A DNA stretch of 64,000 nt from Herpetosiphon geysericola (GTDB taxonomy: Bacteria; Chloroflexota; Chloroflexia; Chloroflexales; Herpetosiphonaceae): the NCBI RefSeq assembly GCF_001306135.1, contig NZ_LGKP01000004.1:124001-188000 (forward strand), in the 5' to 3' direction. Within the stretch, counting starts at the first letter, position 1. Each line of letters starts with the position of its first letter. Shown one piece after another: positions 28,031 through 39,300 of the stretch. The notes beneath the pieces were generated by a model. The model saw only the letters and a program-made list of their open reading frames with translations, was not told where the DNA came from and ran no database searches. The position numbers and the translations under genes are program-made.

Positions 28031-28344
28031 GTTTCACCACCCTTCCGTCCCGCCTCAAGGCGGGAGACGCAGGGGGTTTTCAGCCCCCTGCACCCCCAAA
28101 TGTTTCTTCGTGGATTGTTCTTGCCCTGATTGCACGCCAAACGTTGTGCTATCGACGCTTCGCGATCTTCGCGATCTTCGCGGTTGCACAGCTCCCGATC
28201 CCCGACAACCAGTCCCCAACACCTGCACCCCCAAATGTTTCTTCGTGGATTGTTCTTGCCCTGATTGCACGCCAAACGTTGTGCTATCGACGCTTCGCGA
28301 TCTTCGCGGTTGCACAGCTCCCGATCCCCAATCCCCGACAACCG
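28031..28344. repeat. Dispersed intergenic repeat, copy A, with a 135-nt direct duplication
   Basis: 28031-28122 is one copy of a repeat found at four loci. It has two stem-loops, CCGCC/GGCGG and GCAGGGGG/CCCCCTGC, then a segment reading AAATGTTTCTTCGTGGATTG. From 28088 a 135-nt stretch is directly repeated from 28223, differing by one extra CGCGATCTT unit. Open frames across it are repeat artefacts. The rest of 27683-28352 holds the upstream region of the GH1 gene and no gene. Confidence 0.8.
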
Positions 28345-28352
28345 ATCCCCAT

Positions 28353-29012
28353 TTACCGCGCTTGATAAAAATCGCAAATCTCGGTTAAGGGGCAACGCTC
28401 GCAGGCTGGACGTTGGGCATGGCAAATTTGGCGGCCATGCAGCAAGACACTGACATGAAACTGATACATTTGTTCGTCTGGCACAACTGCTTCCAACAAA
28501 TCGTGCGCTGCATCTGCCGACACTTTAGGGCCGATCATGCCAATGCGTTTGGCCACCCGATGAATATGGGTATCGACGATCATGGCTGGCTGATTGCAAG
28601 CAAAACAGAGCACACAGCCAGCAGTTTTGGGGCCAATTCCAGGCAAGGCCATCAGCCAAGCTCGCGCCTCGTGGAGGCTCAAATCGCGCAAAAAATCGAG
28701 GCTAAATTCGCCGCGTTGTTCTAAAATAACAGCCAAGGTATTTTGAATGCGCGCTGCTTTGATTTTGGCCAAACCGCCAACCCGAATCGTCTCCTCAAGC
28801 TCGCTTGATTCAGCGTTGAGCACTGCTGCCCAATTTAAATAGCGCCCTTTGAGTTCGCGAAACGCCCGCCCACTATTGCGATCAGAGGTATTTTGCGAAA
28901 GAATCGTCAAAACCAATTCATCAAGTGGATCCCGTTGGGTATGCAAAACCCGTGGCCCAAAGCGTTCGCGCAAAATCTGCAAGGTTTGGAGCACTTTCTC
29001 AGGGTTAACCAT
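28353..29012 (-). CDS. nth: Endonuclease III-like DNA glycosylase/AP lyase (219 aa)
   Basis: The helix-hairpin-helix LPGIGPKTAG carries the catalytic Lys. The catalytic Asp is in IVDTHIHRVAKR. Four cysteines with spacing C-x6-C-x2-C-x5-C at the C-terminus bind the 4Fe-4S cluster. It removes oxidised pyrimidines and cuts abasic sites in base excision repair. The ATG at 29012 has AAGGAA upstream; a longer frame reaches 29051 but lacks a ribosome site. Early residues DELVLTILSQNTSDRNSGRA are typical. No operon partner is seen. Confidence 0.92.
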   Translation of the reverse strand: MVNPEKVLQTLQILRERFGPRVLHTQRDPLDELVLTILSQNTSDRNSGRAFRELKGRYLNWAAVLNAESSELEETIRVGGLAKIKAARIQNTLAVILEQRGEFSLDFLRDLSLHEARAWLMALPGIGPKTAGCVLCFACNQPAMIVDTHIHRVAKRIGMIGPKVSADAAHDLLEAVVPDEQMYQFHVSVLLHGRQICHAQRPACERCPLTEICDFYQAR

Positions 29013-29128
29013 GTCTATTCCTTCTGGGTTGCATTTAGCCGCAAAGCCCATATTTTGAGCTATACTCCGGTTTGTTGAAGAAGAAAGCTAGAATGCTTAT
29101 TACCGAAAACGAGTTAGGATTAAATTAG

Positions 29129-29170
29129 AACCAAGGCTCTTGAACCTATAATAAATCAAGAACCCTGGTT
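29129..29170 (-). terminator. Imperfect hairpin after the HEPN-like gene
   Basis: A 15-base inverted repeat with two mismatches (29129-29143 with 29156-29170) lies six bases after the stop codon of the gene at 29176. The T run is weak. Confidence 0.45.
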
Positions 29171-29175
29171 TTAAG

Positions 29176-30171
29176 CTAGATCTCGCTCCGGATCACATAA
29201 CTTCCGTTATCAATCCGCTCTACAATAATTGCATCGCGTTCAAGTGCCTTGGCAAAGTCTTGGCGATAGGTGGGATGCATGGCTTTCACGATTTCAGCGC
29301 TCATCGATTCGATAGCTTGTTTCGTAAAATCCAGATGCGCAATCGAAAGATTCGATACCACCAGCGGAAGGTCATAATCTTTGGTCTTGGTTGGTTCTAA
29401 TAGAAAGGTCATTGTATCGAGCTTGACAATTCTCGTACGCATTGCATCAACCAAATTAGCATGAACGAAATTATTCCGCAGCGCACGGACTGCTTTATAT
29501 TGATCATAGATTGTCGAATTGATTTGAAGGCGTTCGCTGCTAAAGCAAATACAGTAAATAGGGGCCATCGCAATTTTTGTATCGATTGGTGCTTTAATCG
29601 CCGTATCACGGGTATCTTTACTTTGCCGAATCGCAGGTTTAAGATACAGATCATAGATGATATTTAATAAACCCTCGAATGCCGAGAGAAACTGAAAAAA
29701 GGCTGAGCGACAAAGGGTATTCCCCTGATGACTCGACGGCTGATCCTTCGCAAGTTCTAAAAGTTCTACGCCGGTATCCATATATAAGCGATAAGGATTC
29801 TGAAGCAACATAAGGTTGCTCGACTCAGAAGTTTTTTTGATTGCCGAATCCTGCGTATTCCGCGCCTTGTTAAAAATTGATTTCAAACTTTCGTAGATTG
29901 CTTGGGCGGTCGCCGCAAGTTGATCATCAGGATAAATAATTAATGTACAGCCATAGAGTTTCCAATCGTTGATCCGCATAAATGCCGTTGGAGCTTCAAG
30001 TTCATAGCTCCATTGACTATTTTTGCTCAACGCAGCATTGGGCATTCCAAATTGGGCTTTTAGGGTCGTATAAATGCTATAAGGCTCAATATGATCAATC
30101 ACAAAGGTATAAGCTTTTTGCTTAAGGGTGATTGGATCGATCAAGGCTGGTTTCAAATCGGTTAAATTCAC
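29176..30171 (-). CDS. HEPN-like protein, partner of a DUF262 protein (331 aa)
   Basis: I do not recognise a named family. Residues 150-245 are helical and end in VRALRNNFVHANL, where R232 and H237 give the Rx4H pattern of HEPN ribonucleases. The helix before it (RSAFFQFLSAFEGLLNIIYD) resembles the first helix of HEPN domains. The N-terminal ~130 residues are mixed alpha/beta (WKLYGCTLIIYPDDQ) and the C-terminus is charged. The ATG has AAGGA upstream and lies 35 bases after the DUF262 gene, so the two are co-transcribed. HEPN proteins often act as toxic RNases in phage defence; here that is inference from motif and neighbour. Confidence 0.6.
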   Translation of the reverse strand: MNLTDLKPALIDPITLKQKAYTFVIDHIEPYSIYTTLKAQFGMPNAALSKNSQWSYELEAPTAFMRINDWKLYGCTLIIYPDDQLAATAQAIYESLKSIFNKARNTQDSAIKKTSESSNLMLLQNPYRLYMDTGVELLELAKDQPSSHQGNTLCRSAFFQFLSAFEGLLNIIYDLYLKPAIRQSKDTRDTAIKAPIDTKIAMAPIYCICFSSERLQINSTIYDQYKAVRALRNNFVHANLVDAMRTRIVKLDTMTFLLEPTKTKDYDLPLVVSNLSIAHLDFTKQAIESMSAEIVKAMHPTYRQDFAKALERDAIIVERIDNGSYVIRSEI

Positions 30172-30206
30172 AGTCTGTTCCTTATCTCAAAAATGCTTGT
30201 CATCTG

Positions 30207-32300
30207 CTAGAGTTCATTATTGTGATAATTGAAGGCTTGTTGGATCAATTCCATCGCATAGTCCAAATCTGCTAGCCCAGTAATGCTATATTCGACTGTG
30301 GCATTCCCCCAGTTTCCAATCCCTGTCGTATTGCGGCCCCGTTGTTGCGGATCATGCAATTGGTCAAACGGAATCCGTAGCCCAACCCGCAAGCGACTTC
30401 GTTGTGGCTCCACAACACAAAAATTAGCCTCCAATTTGAACGCAATATATAAACGGGTTTGTTCTTCTTGAATTGCTGTGCTCAAATTAAGGATCCGTTG
30501 GCGTAGTTCATCATAACATTCACGCCATATCCCTTGTAAAAGTCCCGAATCGATTGCGGTACCTTCAGGCTCTTGGATCGAAATAGGAGCGCGTTCAACG
30601 GCAGTTGGATAAGCCCAGATAGTACATGCAGCTTGCGCAAGCCGAAATGCTCGATCTTGAATCGCTCGCTCATCCCACGCTTGCAAACTCATCAAATCAC
30701 GGTTAAGCATACCTGGGGTATCAGCAAAGCCTCCAGGAGCATGTTTTTTCTCGGCAAAACTGGCCTGCTCATCGCGTGGTTGTTGGACTAAAGAAAGATT
30801 AATTAACCGATTAATCACACTGCCTTGAATTGCTTGCCACTCAATCCCCAACTCATTTTGCCATTCCACCGATAAGGGGTTCGAAGTGGGAACAATTTGG
30901 GTTACACTCAAGTTTGATAGATCATGGCTCGCCTCAGGCGATCCCATATGAATCCCATAGAGTAAGTAATTGCGGTTTCGAAAATTATTAATATCTTTGG
31001 CAAGCAACTCACGCCGAAATTCTTCATCATTGGGGAAGCGCCGATAGCTATCTTTATCTAATAATGCGGCCTCAAGCCGCGCCATAAATGAGCTATCGGA
31101 ATTCAATGAAAAACGGCTGAGCAACTGTGGGTTTTCCATATCGCGTAATAAATTGGCAAAGGTTTTATTGAGCGAATTAGTTGGGATACCACAAATAGCC
31201 CGCCGAAACACATAGCTTTGGCTCAAGCGTATGGTATAGACCATTTCGCGCTTCGATAAGCGGTGAGTTTTATAGACCCGCATACATTGCATCAAAAATG
31301 GATAAGCAACATCAACTCGTAAAATATGTAAATCACGGATTGCTGCATCGAGTTCTTGATCATTGGTTGTAGCAAAATTAAGATCAGCAAAGTACCCAGA
31401 ATATTCGCCAATATCGGCAACAACCTCTTTAACATTGAGGCTATTCTCGGTCATATAACGCTTAAATTCATCATATACATCTTCGATGTTTGGAATACGG
31501 CCAAGCCTAATCGTCAGATAATCACGCATAAACCGATTAAACCGCGCCGAATAATCGCTGCCAAAGCGTTGCTCCATCGGATGCCAATACGTGGTATACA
31601 TTGAGGTCTGATCAGTATGATTTTGGCCCATCAAAATATAATTACGAATCAGATCAGCTTGAGTTAGTTTCAAACCAGTCGAATTTAAACTTTCAAAAAT
31701 AAGCTGAGGGTTATCCTTATCACGTTCAAGCGATATCTCAACAACAATGATCCGTTTGATTGCCTCGAAAATCTTTTGAAGGCTTGCCGTACTTCGAACA
31801 CGATCAAGAAAGTAGCGATAGTTCTCTTGAATGCGAGAGGAAGCATTAGCATGAAACTCTTCACGATTGACAACATTAATCAATGCCGATTTATCACTTT
31901 GGGTTAAGATTAATTTATAATGACGATCTCCCTCTTCATCGTTATTCCGCAGATAATAATTATAAAGCTTCTTACTTGTTATATCGACCGACTCATTCGT
32001 TCGTTCATCAATCATGTTGGCTAAAGCTGCTAATAACAGCGAGAGCGTTGTAAGCCGTTGTTGTCCATCAATGACAAGTAATTGAGGAACCACGCTTTTA
32101 CTATATTGATTATCTTCGACGTAGACAACCGATCCAATAAAGTGACCCTTGATTGAGACATCTTGAGCTAGCCGCTCAATATCACTCCAAAGCTGTTCAC
32201 ATTGTTCACGCGTCCAGCTATAAGTCCGTTGATAGATTGGAATTACAAATTGTTTTGTGCCATTGAGGAATTCAAACAGGGCAGTTTCTTTGGCTTTCAT
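30207..32300 (-). CDS. DUF262 (GmrS-like) protein with altered HNH and a DUF5655-like C-terminus (697 aa)
   Basis: The N-terminal DUF262 domain is clear: QFVIPIYQRTYSWTREQCEQ (residues 18-37) and the ParB-like nucleotide-site motif VIDGQQRLTTL (76-86). The middle region corresponds to DUF1524 (GmrD-like HNH), with LSVTQIVPTSNP and later INLSLV and SFAEKKH. The family's catalytic HIxP is QIVP here (Q468), so nuclease activity may be lost. The last ~120 residues (TRLYIAFKLEANFCVVEPQR to DYAMELIQQAFNY) resemble DUF5655. GmrSD-type proteins restrict modified phage DNA in an NTP-dependent way. The HEPN-like gene follows 35 bases downstream. Together they may form a two-gene defence system. Confidence 0.78.
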   Translation of the reverse strand: MKAKETALFEFLNGTKQFVIPIYQRTYSWTREQCEQLWSDIERLAQDVSIKGHFIGSVVYVEDNQYSKSVVPQLLVIDGQQRLTTLSLLLAALANMIDERTNESVDITSKKLYNYYLRNNDEEGDRHYKLILTQSDKSALINVVNREEFHANASSRIQENYRYFLDRVRSTASLQKIFEAIKRIIVVEISLERDKDNPQLIFESLNSTGLKLTQADLIRNYILMGQNHTDQTSMYTTYWHPMEQRFGSDYSARFNRFMRDYLTIRLGRIPNIEDVYDEFKRYMTENSLNVKEVVADIGEYSGYFADLNFATTNDQELDAAIRDLHILRVDVAYPFLMQCMRVYKTHRLSKREMVYTIRLSQSYVFRRAICGIPTNSLNKTFANLLRDMENPQLLSRFSLNSDSSFMARLEAALLDKDSYRRFPNDEEFRRELLAKDINNFRNRNYLLYGIHMGSPEASHDLSNLSVTQIVPTSNPLSVEWQNELGIEWQAIQGSVINRLINLSLVQQPRDEQASFAEKKHAPGGFADTPGMLNRDLMSLQAWDERAIQDRAFRLAQAACTIWAYPTAVERAPISIQEPEGTAIDSGLLQGIWRECYDELRQRILNLSTAIQEEQTRLYIAFKLEANFCVVEPQRSRLRVGLRIPFDQLHDPQQRGRNTTGIGNWGNATVEYSITGLADLDYAMELIQQAFNYHNNEL

Positions 32301-32396
32301 GAAAAATCCTTAAGCTAGAAGGTTCCTTAGAATAGTAAAAAGAGGTGCTACACCGATCAGAAAAGCAATAGCGAATTTTCTTTGCTTTTCCTATTC

Positions 32397-32442
32397 AATA
32401 GCCCATTCTGATAATCATTATGCGATCACAAGATGGGCTATT
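32397..32442. repeat. Inverted repeat in the upstream region of the DUF262 gene
   Basis: AATAGCCCAT (32397-32406) and ATGGGCTATT (32433-32442) are a perfect 10-bp inverted repeat with a 26-nt centre. It lies between divergent genes (32301-32640) and may be an operator or small hairpin. TGTAAGCGGTTCCA near 32577 resembles the LacI-type sites elsewhere in the window. No other feature is seen in this gap. Confidence 0.45.
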
Positions 32443-32640
32443 AGAATGCAACAAAGCGCATTCCAGCCAACGGTCACGTGGTTCCTGCATGGAATATCCA
32501 GCGTTATTTGTCAATTAATTCTTCCACACTAGTTTACAGCGATTTTATAATCCTAAAAATACCATATTCTAGCCCATTGTAAGCGGTTCCATGCTATGAT
32601 GACGGGTGCTGCAGGCAACAACCCAAGGAGTAAGATTGGC

Positions 32641-33243
32641 ATGACACCCAAACGACCAGGATTTAGTGTGTGTGTGTTCTGTGGTTCGCGCAATGGAGCG
32701 CAGCCCGACTATAGCAATGCTGCAAGAGAACTTGGAATCGCGACCGCGCACCGCGGGTTCGGTTTAGTCTATGGTGGCTCTTCAAATGGTTTGATGGGCA
32801 TTTTGGCGAATAGTGCACTGGAAGCTGGTGGCTATGTCGAGGGCATTATTCCCGATGGCCTGTTTTTAAAAGAAGTTGCCCACCCACGTTTATCGCAACG
32901 CTTTGTTGTGCGCAGTATGCACGAACGCAAAGCTATGATGGCCGAACGTTCAAACGCCTTTATCGCACTTCCGGGCGGTTTAGGCACGTTCGAGGAGTTA
33001 TTTGAGATTTTAACTTGGGCGCAGCTTGGCATTCATGCCAAACCAATTGTGGTCTGGAATGTCAATGGTTATTACGACCCGCTGCTGACCTTTATCGAAG
33101 CTGCGGTCAGCCAAGGCTTTGTCGCCCCCGAACATCGGCGCTTTATCTCAATTCGCACAACGCTTGATGAAGTGCTCCACGATGTGACCAATTTCAAAGC
33201 CCCAACCAGCATTGCCAAATGGCTCGAACGCGATGAATTGTAA
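32641..33243 (+). CDS. LOG-family nucleoside 5'-monophosphate phosphoribohydrolase (200 aa)
   Basis: The family signature PGGLGTFEELFE is present, preceded by MHERKAMMAERSNAFIALPG, and the N-terminal VCVFCGSRNG and GFGLVYGGSSNGLMG match the TIGR00730/LOG family. These enzymes release the base from (cytokinin) nucleoside monophosphates; older annotation as lysine decarboxylase is wrong for this family. The ATG at 32641 follows AAGGAG. Length is normal. It stands alone, ending at the strong terminator at 33273. The substrate in this organism may be AMP or another nucleotide. Confidence 0.88.
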   Translation: MTPKRPGFSVCVFCGSRNGAQPDYSNAARELGIATAHRGFGLVYGGSSNGLMGILANSALEAGGYVEGIIPDGLFLKEVAHPRLSQRFVVRSMHERKAMMAERSNAFIALPGGLGTFEELFEILTWAQLGIHAKPIVVWNVNGYYDPLLTFIEAAVSQGFVAPEHRRFISIRTTLDEVLHDVTNFKAPTSIAKWLERDEL

Positions 33244-33272
33244 AGCTAGCGCACATGTACCTCACGCTACTT

Positions 33273-33322
33273 AAAACTGACTGGGGCTGGAATAAGCAAG
33301 CATTCCAGCCCCAGTCAGTTTT
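33273..33322 (+). terminator. Strong bidirectional terminator
   Basis: A perfect 21-bp stem (33273-33293 with 33302-33322) with an 8-nt loop; TTTT closes the plus-strand side and AAAA the other, so it can stop both the LOG gene and the giant convergent gene ending at 33371. Confidence 0.9.
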
Positions 33323-33370
33323 TTGATAATGATGGCCTCGCACGCGAACGAGCGAGGTCAAACAGCGCAC

Positions 33371-36300
33371 TTAGCGATTAACCATAATCACCGGAGCATA
33401 AATCGTCGTGTTAATCGCCCATTTGTAGACACTACCCGAACAGAAATCGGTCGATTTTGTGCCAGTGCCGTTATCATCGGTGGCCACTCGCAGCGTTGCG
33501 CTCAATGGGGCGTCAGCCCATGTATAGTTGAGCGTGCGCGAAGCCCCAACCGCCAACGGCTGATCGAGCACAAAGCTTTGCAAAACAGTATTGCCATGAT
33601 ACAAGGTCAAGGGCATGCCTGCCGAAATTGCCACGTTCCCACTCGCATTCTCCAAAATGATGCTAATCTGGGTGTTTTGTTGAACGACGCGCACTAAGAG
33701 TCCATTATCGCGACACATGGCATACAACACCACTTCATCACACCCTCGACCTTGGTTATCGTCAGTCACACAAACCTTAGTGGCATAGTTGCCAATCGTG
33801 GCATAGGTATGATTGGCGCTTGCAGCTGTCACTTGGGCAGCCAGCGGCAGCGTATCAATCACCCCATCGCCCCAATCAATGCTGGCGGTCTTGCTATCGT
33901 TGGCAAATGGATCACTCAAGGCCAAATCAAGGGTAAATTGCTCGTTGTAGATTTGGAATTGATCAGGGCCAGCAGCAACCATTGGCGCAACATTGCGCAC
34001 AATCACTGTGCGGTTCAGAATCGTTTCGCCGCCATCATCATCAAGAATCTTGACCGCAACTGGACGAGTTGTGGTTCCATCAATCGAGCGTGCATCAAAG
34101 CGCGTAATTGCCGTGTTCGAATCGTCGAACGCCCCATCGTTATCCAAATCCCACGCGACGCTCAATGGATCGTAGCTGGTTCCAGCATCGTCGATCATCA
34201 CTGCGAGCACGCCAAATTCGCCTTCGTTGACAACCATGGTATTGGTAAACAGCCCTGTTGGGGCCAGATTCGCCACGCTGAGATTAGCACTCGTGGCAGT
34301 TACAGCGCTCGCTTCATCGGCCAAGGCGGTTGCTTGAATGCTGATTGGCGTACCAGCGTCGTCCTCAGGGTAGAGAATGCCGATCGTTGCGGTCAAACTT
34401 GCTCCAGGCGCAAGCATCAATTCCTCAGGAATCTCCAACACATTGCCAATCCGTAAATCAACAATATCGGCTTCGGCTGGCAAATCAAGTTCGATTTGTA
34501 GATTATTGGCGGTGGCCGAGCCTTGGTTGATGATCGTCACCAGATATTCAACTGCTTCGCCTTCGTTGATTGCGCTCCGATTTGGCACAATCGTGACTGC
34601 TAAATCAGCCACAGCTGCAACCTCAGCGAAGGTGTAAACAGCGTTATTGTTCAAATCTTCATCATACGAATCGCTATCAACAGCAACCAAGGTTTCCAGA
34701 TATTCCCGTTGATCAGGATTAATCTTGAGCGTCACCGCAACTGTTGCGACCTGACCAACAAGCAAACTTCCCAACTGACAGCTAACTAATTCAGCTTCTT
34801 GGACACAGCCAACGCTGGCAGTATGCAAACTTGTGCCAGCAGGGAGATAGAATTCTACGAGTGTTTCTGCTGCAACCGAAGGCCCAAGATTAGTGACTGT
34901 TGCGGTAAAGATGGCCAATTCGCCAGCATTCACCACGTCTGCATAGTCAACCGTCAAATCAAGATCCGATAAACGTTCGACTGTAAAGGCCACTTCGCCA
35001 CGATTATCAATCGCAGAGGTTTCGCTAATTGTCGTATCGTTGACCAGCAACTCACTGGTATGCGAGATCAACGTCCCTTCAGCAACATCGGGCTTGACCT
35101 GCCAGGTCAGCGTTTTGGCGCTATTTTGGCTGCCAGCGGGAATATCGCCAAGGTTACAGCTCAAACTTGTTGTCGTACCATTCGTCGCCACGCCACAACC
35201 ATCAGCGTCAGCAAGCGTCACCAATGTATTATTCAGCATGCGTTCAGTTACGATGACATCACGCGCTGGATTAAGGCTGATATTCTTCGGTGCAAGGATG
35301 TAGCTATAGCTTTCGCCTGCAACTACATAGCCTTCAGTCAAACCCTCGTAGCCCATCGCCACATCAGTAGTCAGTTCGTTGGCTTGAACCGTAATATACA
35401 ATGGGATAGTTTGGGTATAGCCAGCGCTCGCAGCATGCACCAACACTTCATAGCTACCAGGCGCCGTATCAATCAACGGGCTTAGTTGTAGATTGACCAG
35501 TTGCCCAACTTCAGCAGTAGCACTCGATAAGCTGGCAAAGAACAATGGCTGATCGGCTTTTTCTTCAATAGTAAGTTCAATTGGCTGATTCCAATCATTG
35601 CCATCGATCGTCAAGACATAGGGCGCGCCAACTTCATGCGGTCGAGCCGCTTGATCCTCAACTACTTCAATATAGAAGCCAGTTACTGCAAGATTGAGAG
35701 TTTTGGTGTAAGCATGTTCATTATCAAAAGCCAACAAGGTAATTGGATAATCGCCATACTCAAGATCAAGCGTATCGGTCAGAATCAAACGGGTTTTTTC
35801 GCCCGGCATAAAGCTTGAGCGCGTGAATGACCAATCAACGCCAACAGGCATATCTACAACATCAACGAAAATCTCATCGCGTTCGCTAAATTGATAGGTT
35901 GCATCAATCTCAACGCTAGTGCTATTGAAGTTCGTCAGGGTCAGATTATCGACGCTGGTGCGCAGGCTAAAGTCTGGTTCGCGCACCGTTACTGGAATGC
36001 TGAGATAGCGCTCGCTGCCATTCGACAAGGCTACCAAGGTCACGGTGTAGGTTCCACCAAGCAAGCTGGCGGCTGGGGTTAGCACCACGCTCGATTGAAC
36101 TCCAACCAAGGTTGGGGTCAAAATTGGTGTGTTAATTTGGGCCGCAAAGCCTTCAGGCAATTCGGCTATTTCCAAAAATACTTGCTCTGGATAAGGATTG
36201 ACACTCGAAGCAATTGTCAAATTGCTTGTGCCTGCCACGCCAGCATCCAAGGTTAATCCACTTGGATTGGCACTCATACTGAATGGCGCAACCAGTGGTG

Positions 36301-39300
36301 TTGCCGCAACAAAGCTCGATTCCGAGGTGCGGCCCGTGCCTGAATCGTAGCCAACGATCATCACGTCGTAGGCTTCGCCACCAGCTAAGCCCGTCACAAT
36401 TTGCGTGCCAGCATCGCCAACATCAATAATCGCGAGATCCTCATCAAATTGATCGTTTTGGCTGCGAACATGAATCTCATAGCCATCAATATCAGGGTTT
36501 GGATGCGGTTCCCAAGCAATATCCAAGCTGCCATAACCTGGAGTAATCACCGTGGTGCTTGTCCAAGTCGGCTGCAATTCGTGCAACACGCTCACTGTAT
36601 TGGGAAAGTATTGACGGCTTGGTGGATTTTGGCCGTCGTTGACTTCGAGCCACAGGTTGTAAACGCCACTCTTGAGCGAGGAAAGATCAAGCGTTTCGCT
36701 GGCGTTTTGGCTACCTTCTGCATAATCGAAGCTTGCCAACGGATAGCCACCAAACTTGGTTACCGTCCCAACATCAACCGTAATCGTCTCGGTGGCCATA
36801 ATGCCATCGGCGCGCAAGAAGTTATTGGTTTTGGTGTAGCTCGCCGTATCGGTAATCGTATCTTGGCTAGCATAAATTGTTGCGGTTGCGGTGTACGGCG
36901 TGCTTTGCATCCATGCCAAATCAACAAGATTATTGCTGTCGTTCTGGTTGCTAACTGCCAATTTTTCAATTGGTGGGCCATAAACGGTGCCGCTAACATT
37001 GATAATAAAATCGAAGGCTGGCGCACGTTGCAAGACCAATTTCCACTGACCAAGCTCAGCATTGGTCACGTTGAGGCTGGTTTGGATCATTGGCGGTGCC
37101 GTCAGGTCGGGTGCTTGGGTGATTGGGTCGCGAATATCGCGTGGATCAACAAACACTTCGTTGAAGGTCACGTTGCCAGAAGGGTTGCTGCCAGTAATGC
37201 GCAAACCATCAGGCCGCACCAAGCTGACTTGCAAATCGCTATCGCTGACCGAGCGCAACATAGTCAACATCAAGTCGCCAGGCCGCGTCATTTCAACCGT
37301 GCTGATAATAATTTCTTGATTGTTGAAACTGTAATCGTTGAACAAGGCTGCATCTTCGGCACTTAGGCTAGCGCGATTCAGTTGCTGTTTGGCGTTCAAA
37401 TCGTGCAAATATTGCGCGCGCCGCAGCGATGGAGCATCGATCAAACGATAATCATCAACATTGCCAACACTAAATCGGCCATTGGTATCAACATAAATTC
37501 CATAATTAGCTCCGGCAATATTGACGCTGGCTTTGAAACCCCAAGTATCGCCATTGCCCCGCTTGAACTTGCCAAACTCCATGCCTGCGCCAATAAAGAA
37601 ATCGTCGCTGGGAATGCGCAAACAGACTTCACGGGTGCGGAATGGCAGCCAAACCCGCCAACAACTATCGACCAAGGCCCCGCGTTTAACCCCAACCTCA
37701 CCATAGATCCGCCCAACTAAGTTGAAGGCACCATCTTTGGTCCAGGCAGTCAGTTTCATATTGCCACGGGCAATTACGGCGTTGATATTCATTTCGGCGG
37801 TAAACAAGAAGGGCACTGCGCCATCGGTAAAGCGCATTTTGGCACTTGCACGGGCAGCTTCAAACATCGAGAAAATCTTCATCGATGCGCCGATGCCAAT
37901 TTCGAATTTATAGGGGTTTTTGACATATTCCATCGACATATTGCCATCGGCAGTGACTGCACGGAAGCTGCCAATCCCCATTTTGCTTTCGATTGTGGCC
38001 TTCATTTCGATTTTGGTCACATTGCTAGTCAGGGTTACCGTACCCTCAATCCGCGTCAGGTCAAAACCGCTTGTCCCCAAAGGAATCGTACATTTGAGCA
38101 CGACACCAACTTTGCGCAATTGGAAGGCATTAATCGCCTCTGCCGAAGCAGGCACAATCCGCATTGCCACTGTTTGATTGCTGCCGGCAAAAATTTCGAC
38201 GCTCACGCCGAGACCGCTACAACCAGCACCGCTTGCATTGGGCAATTTCAACTCACCGCCAGCAGCGATGATCCAGCCATTGCCTTCCTTTTTGAGCGTG
38301 CCTTCGAGGCTCAGCGACATATCGCCAACTTTAATTTCTGGCAATTTGAACGAGCCGCCGCCAATCGAAAAGCCTTCTTTGGAAATCTCAATATTGTAGA
38401 CCGAGACCGATAAGCCGCCCCATTCCTTGGGTATTGCAAATGTGGCTTCGCGGGCTTTAATCGTGCCGTTTTCGATGTTCGCTTCTTTGATTGCCAGCTT
38501 CATGCCTGCAATCGTCAACTCGAAACTATCGACGCTACCAGTCACTTTGCCATCTTTATCGATCTGAACCATACCTTCGGCTTCGGCAGTTTGCGAGGCG
38601 AGGGTAATTGAAACTTTGCCAGCAAACACAAAGCTATATGATTTATCTTGCTTGAAATCAAGCCCAAGCGTGCCTGAAATCGTGACTGAATTAGTTGGGC
38701 TTGGTTCGCCATTTTCTTTGCCGATCGTAAATTTGACCGGAATTTTGACCGCCGCATCGCCAAACGAAAGCCCATTCTCGTCAATCACCACTTTGGTGAG
38801 AATAATTTTGGTGCTGCCAAGAAACGCTGGTAAGGTCAGGCTGGCTGAATTGGTTGAAAAGCGTTGGGTATTGAATTCAACATTTTTCAATTCGAGCTTC
38901 GAACTTGCCACGGTCAGGGTTAATTCTTTGAGTTTGCCAGAGAACTTGCCCTTTTTATCCCATTTCGCGCTGAATTTGGTTTCCATTTCGCTGCTCTTGA
39001 TCAGCACTTTGAGCGTGCCTTCAAGCTCTAGTTCCATGGCTGGGTCGGTAATGGGGTTGGTTACAACAAACTTAACTTTATTTTTAGTAAAGCGAATGCT
39101 ATCGCCAAGCCCAAAATCGGGCAAATCGCTGGCAATCGCGCCTTCGCCAATCGCAAAGCCATTTTTGGTGATTGAAACCTTCTTGACCGTGATGGTTAAT
39201 TTCTTATCTTCTTTTTTCTTATCGCTCTCTATCGCTGCGCCCCGAGCTGAGGCGTTTGGCTCTTGCTTCTTCTCCGATGGGAAGGTAATCGTAAAACTGG

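Noticed and set aside
27888-28425. Open frames of 134 and 166 codons over the repeat region.
   Set aside because: They consist of the direct duplication and dispersed repeat read through, have no ribosome site and no family resemblance.
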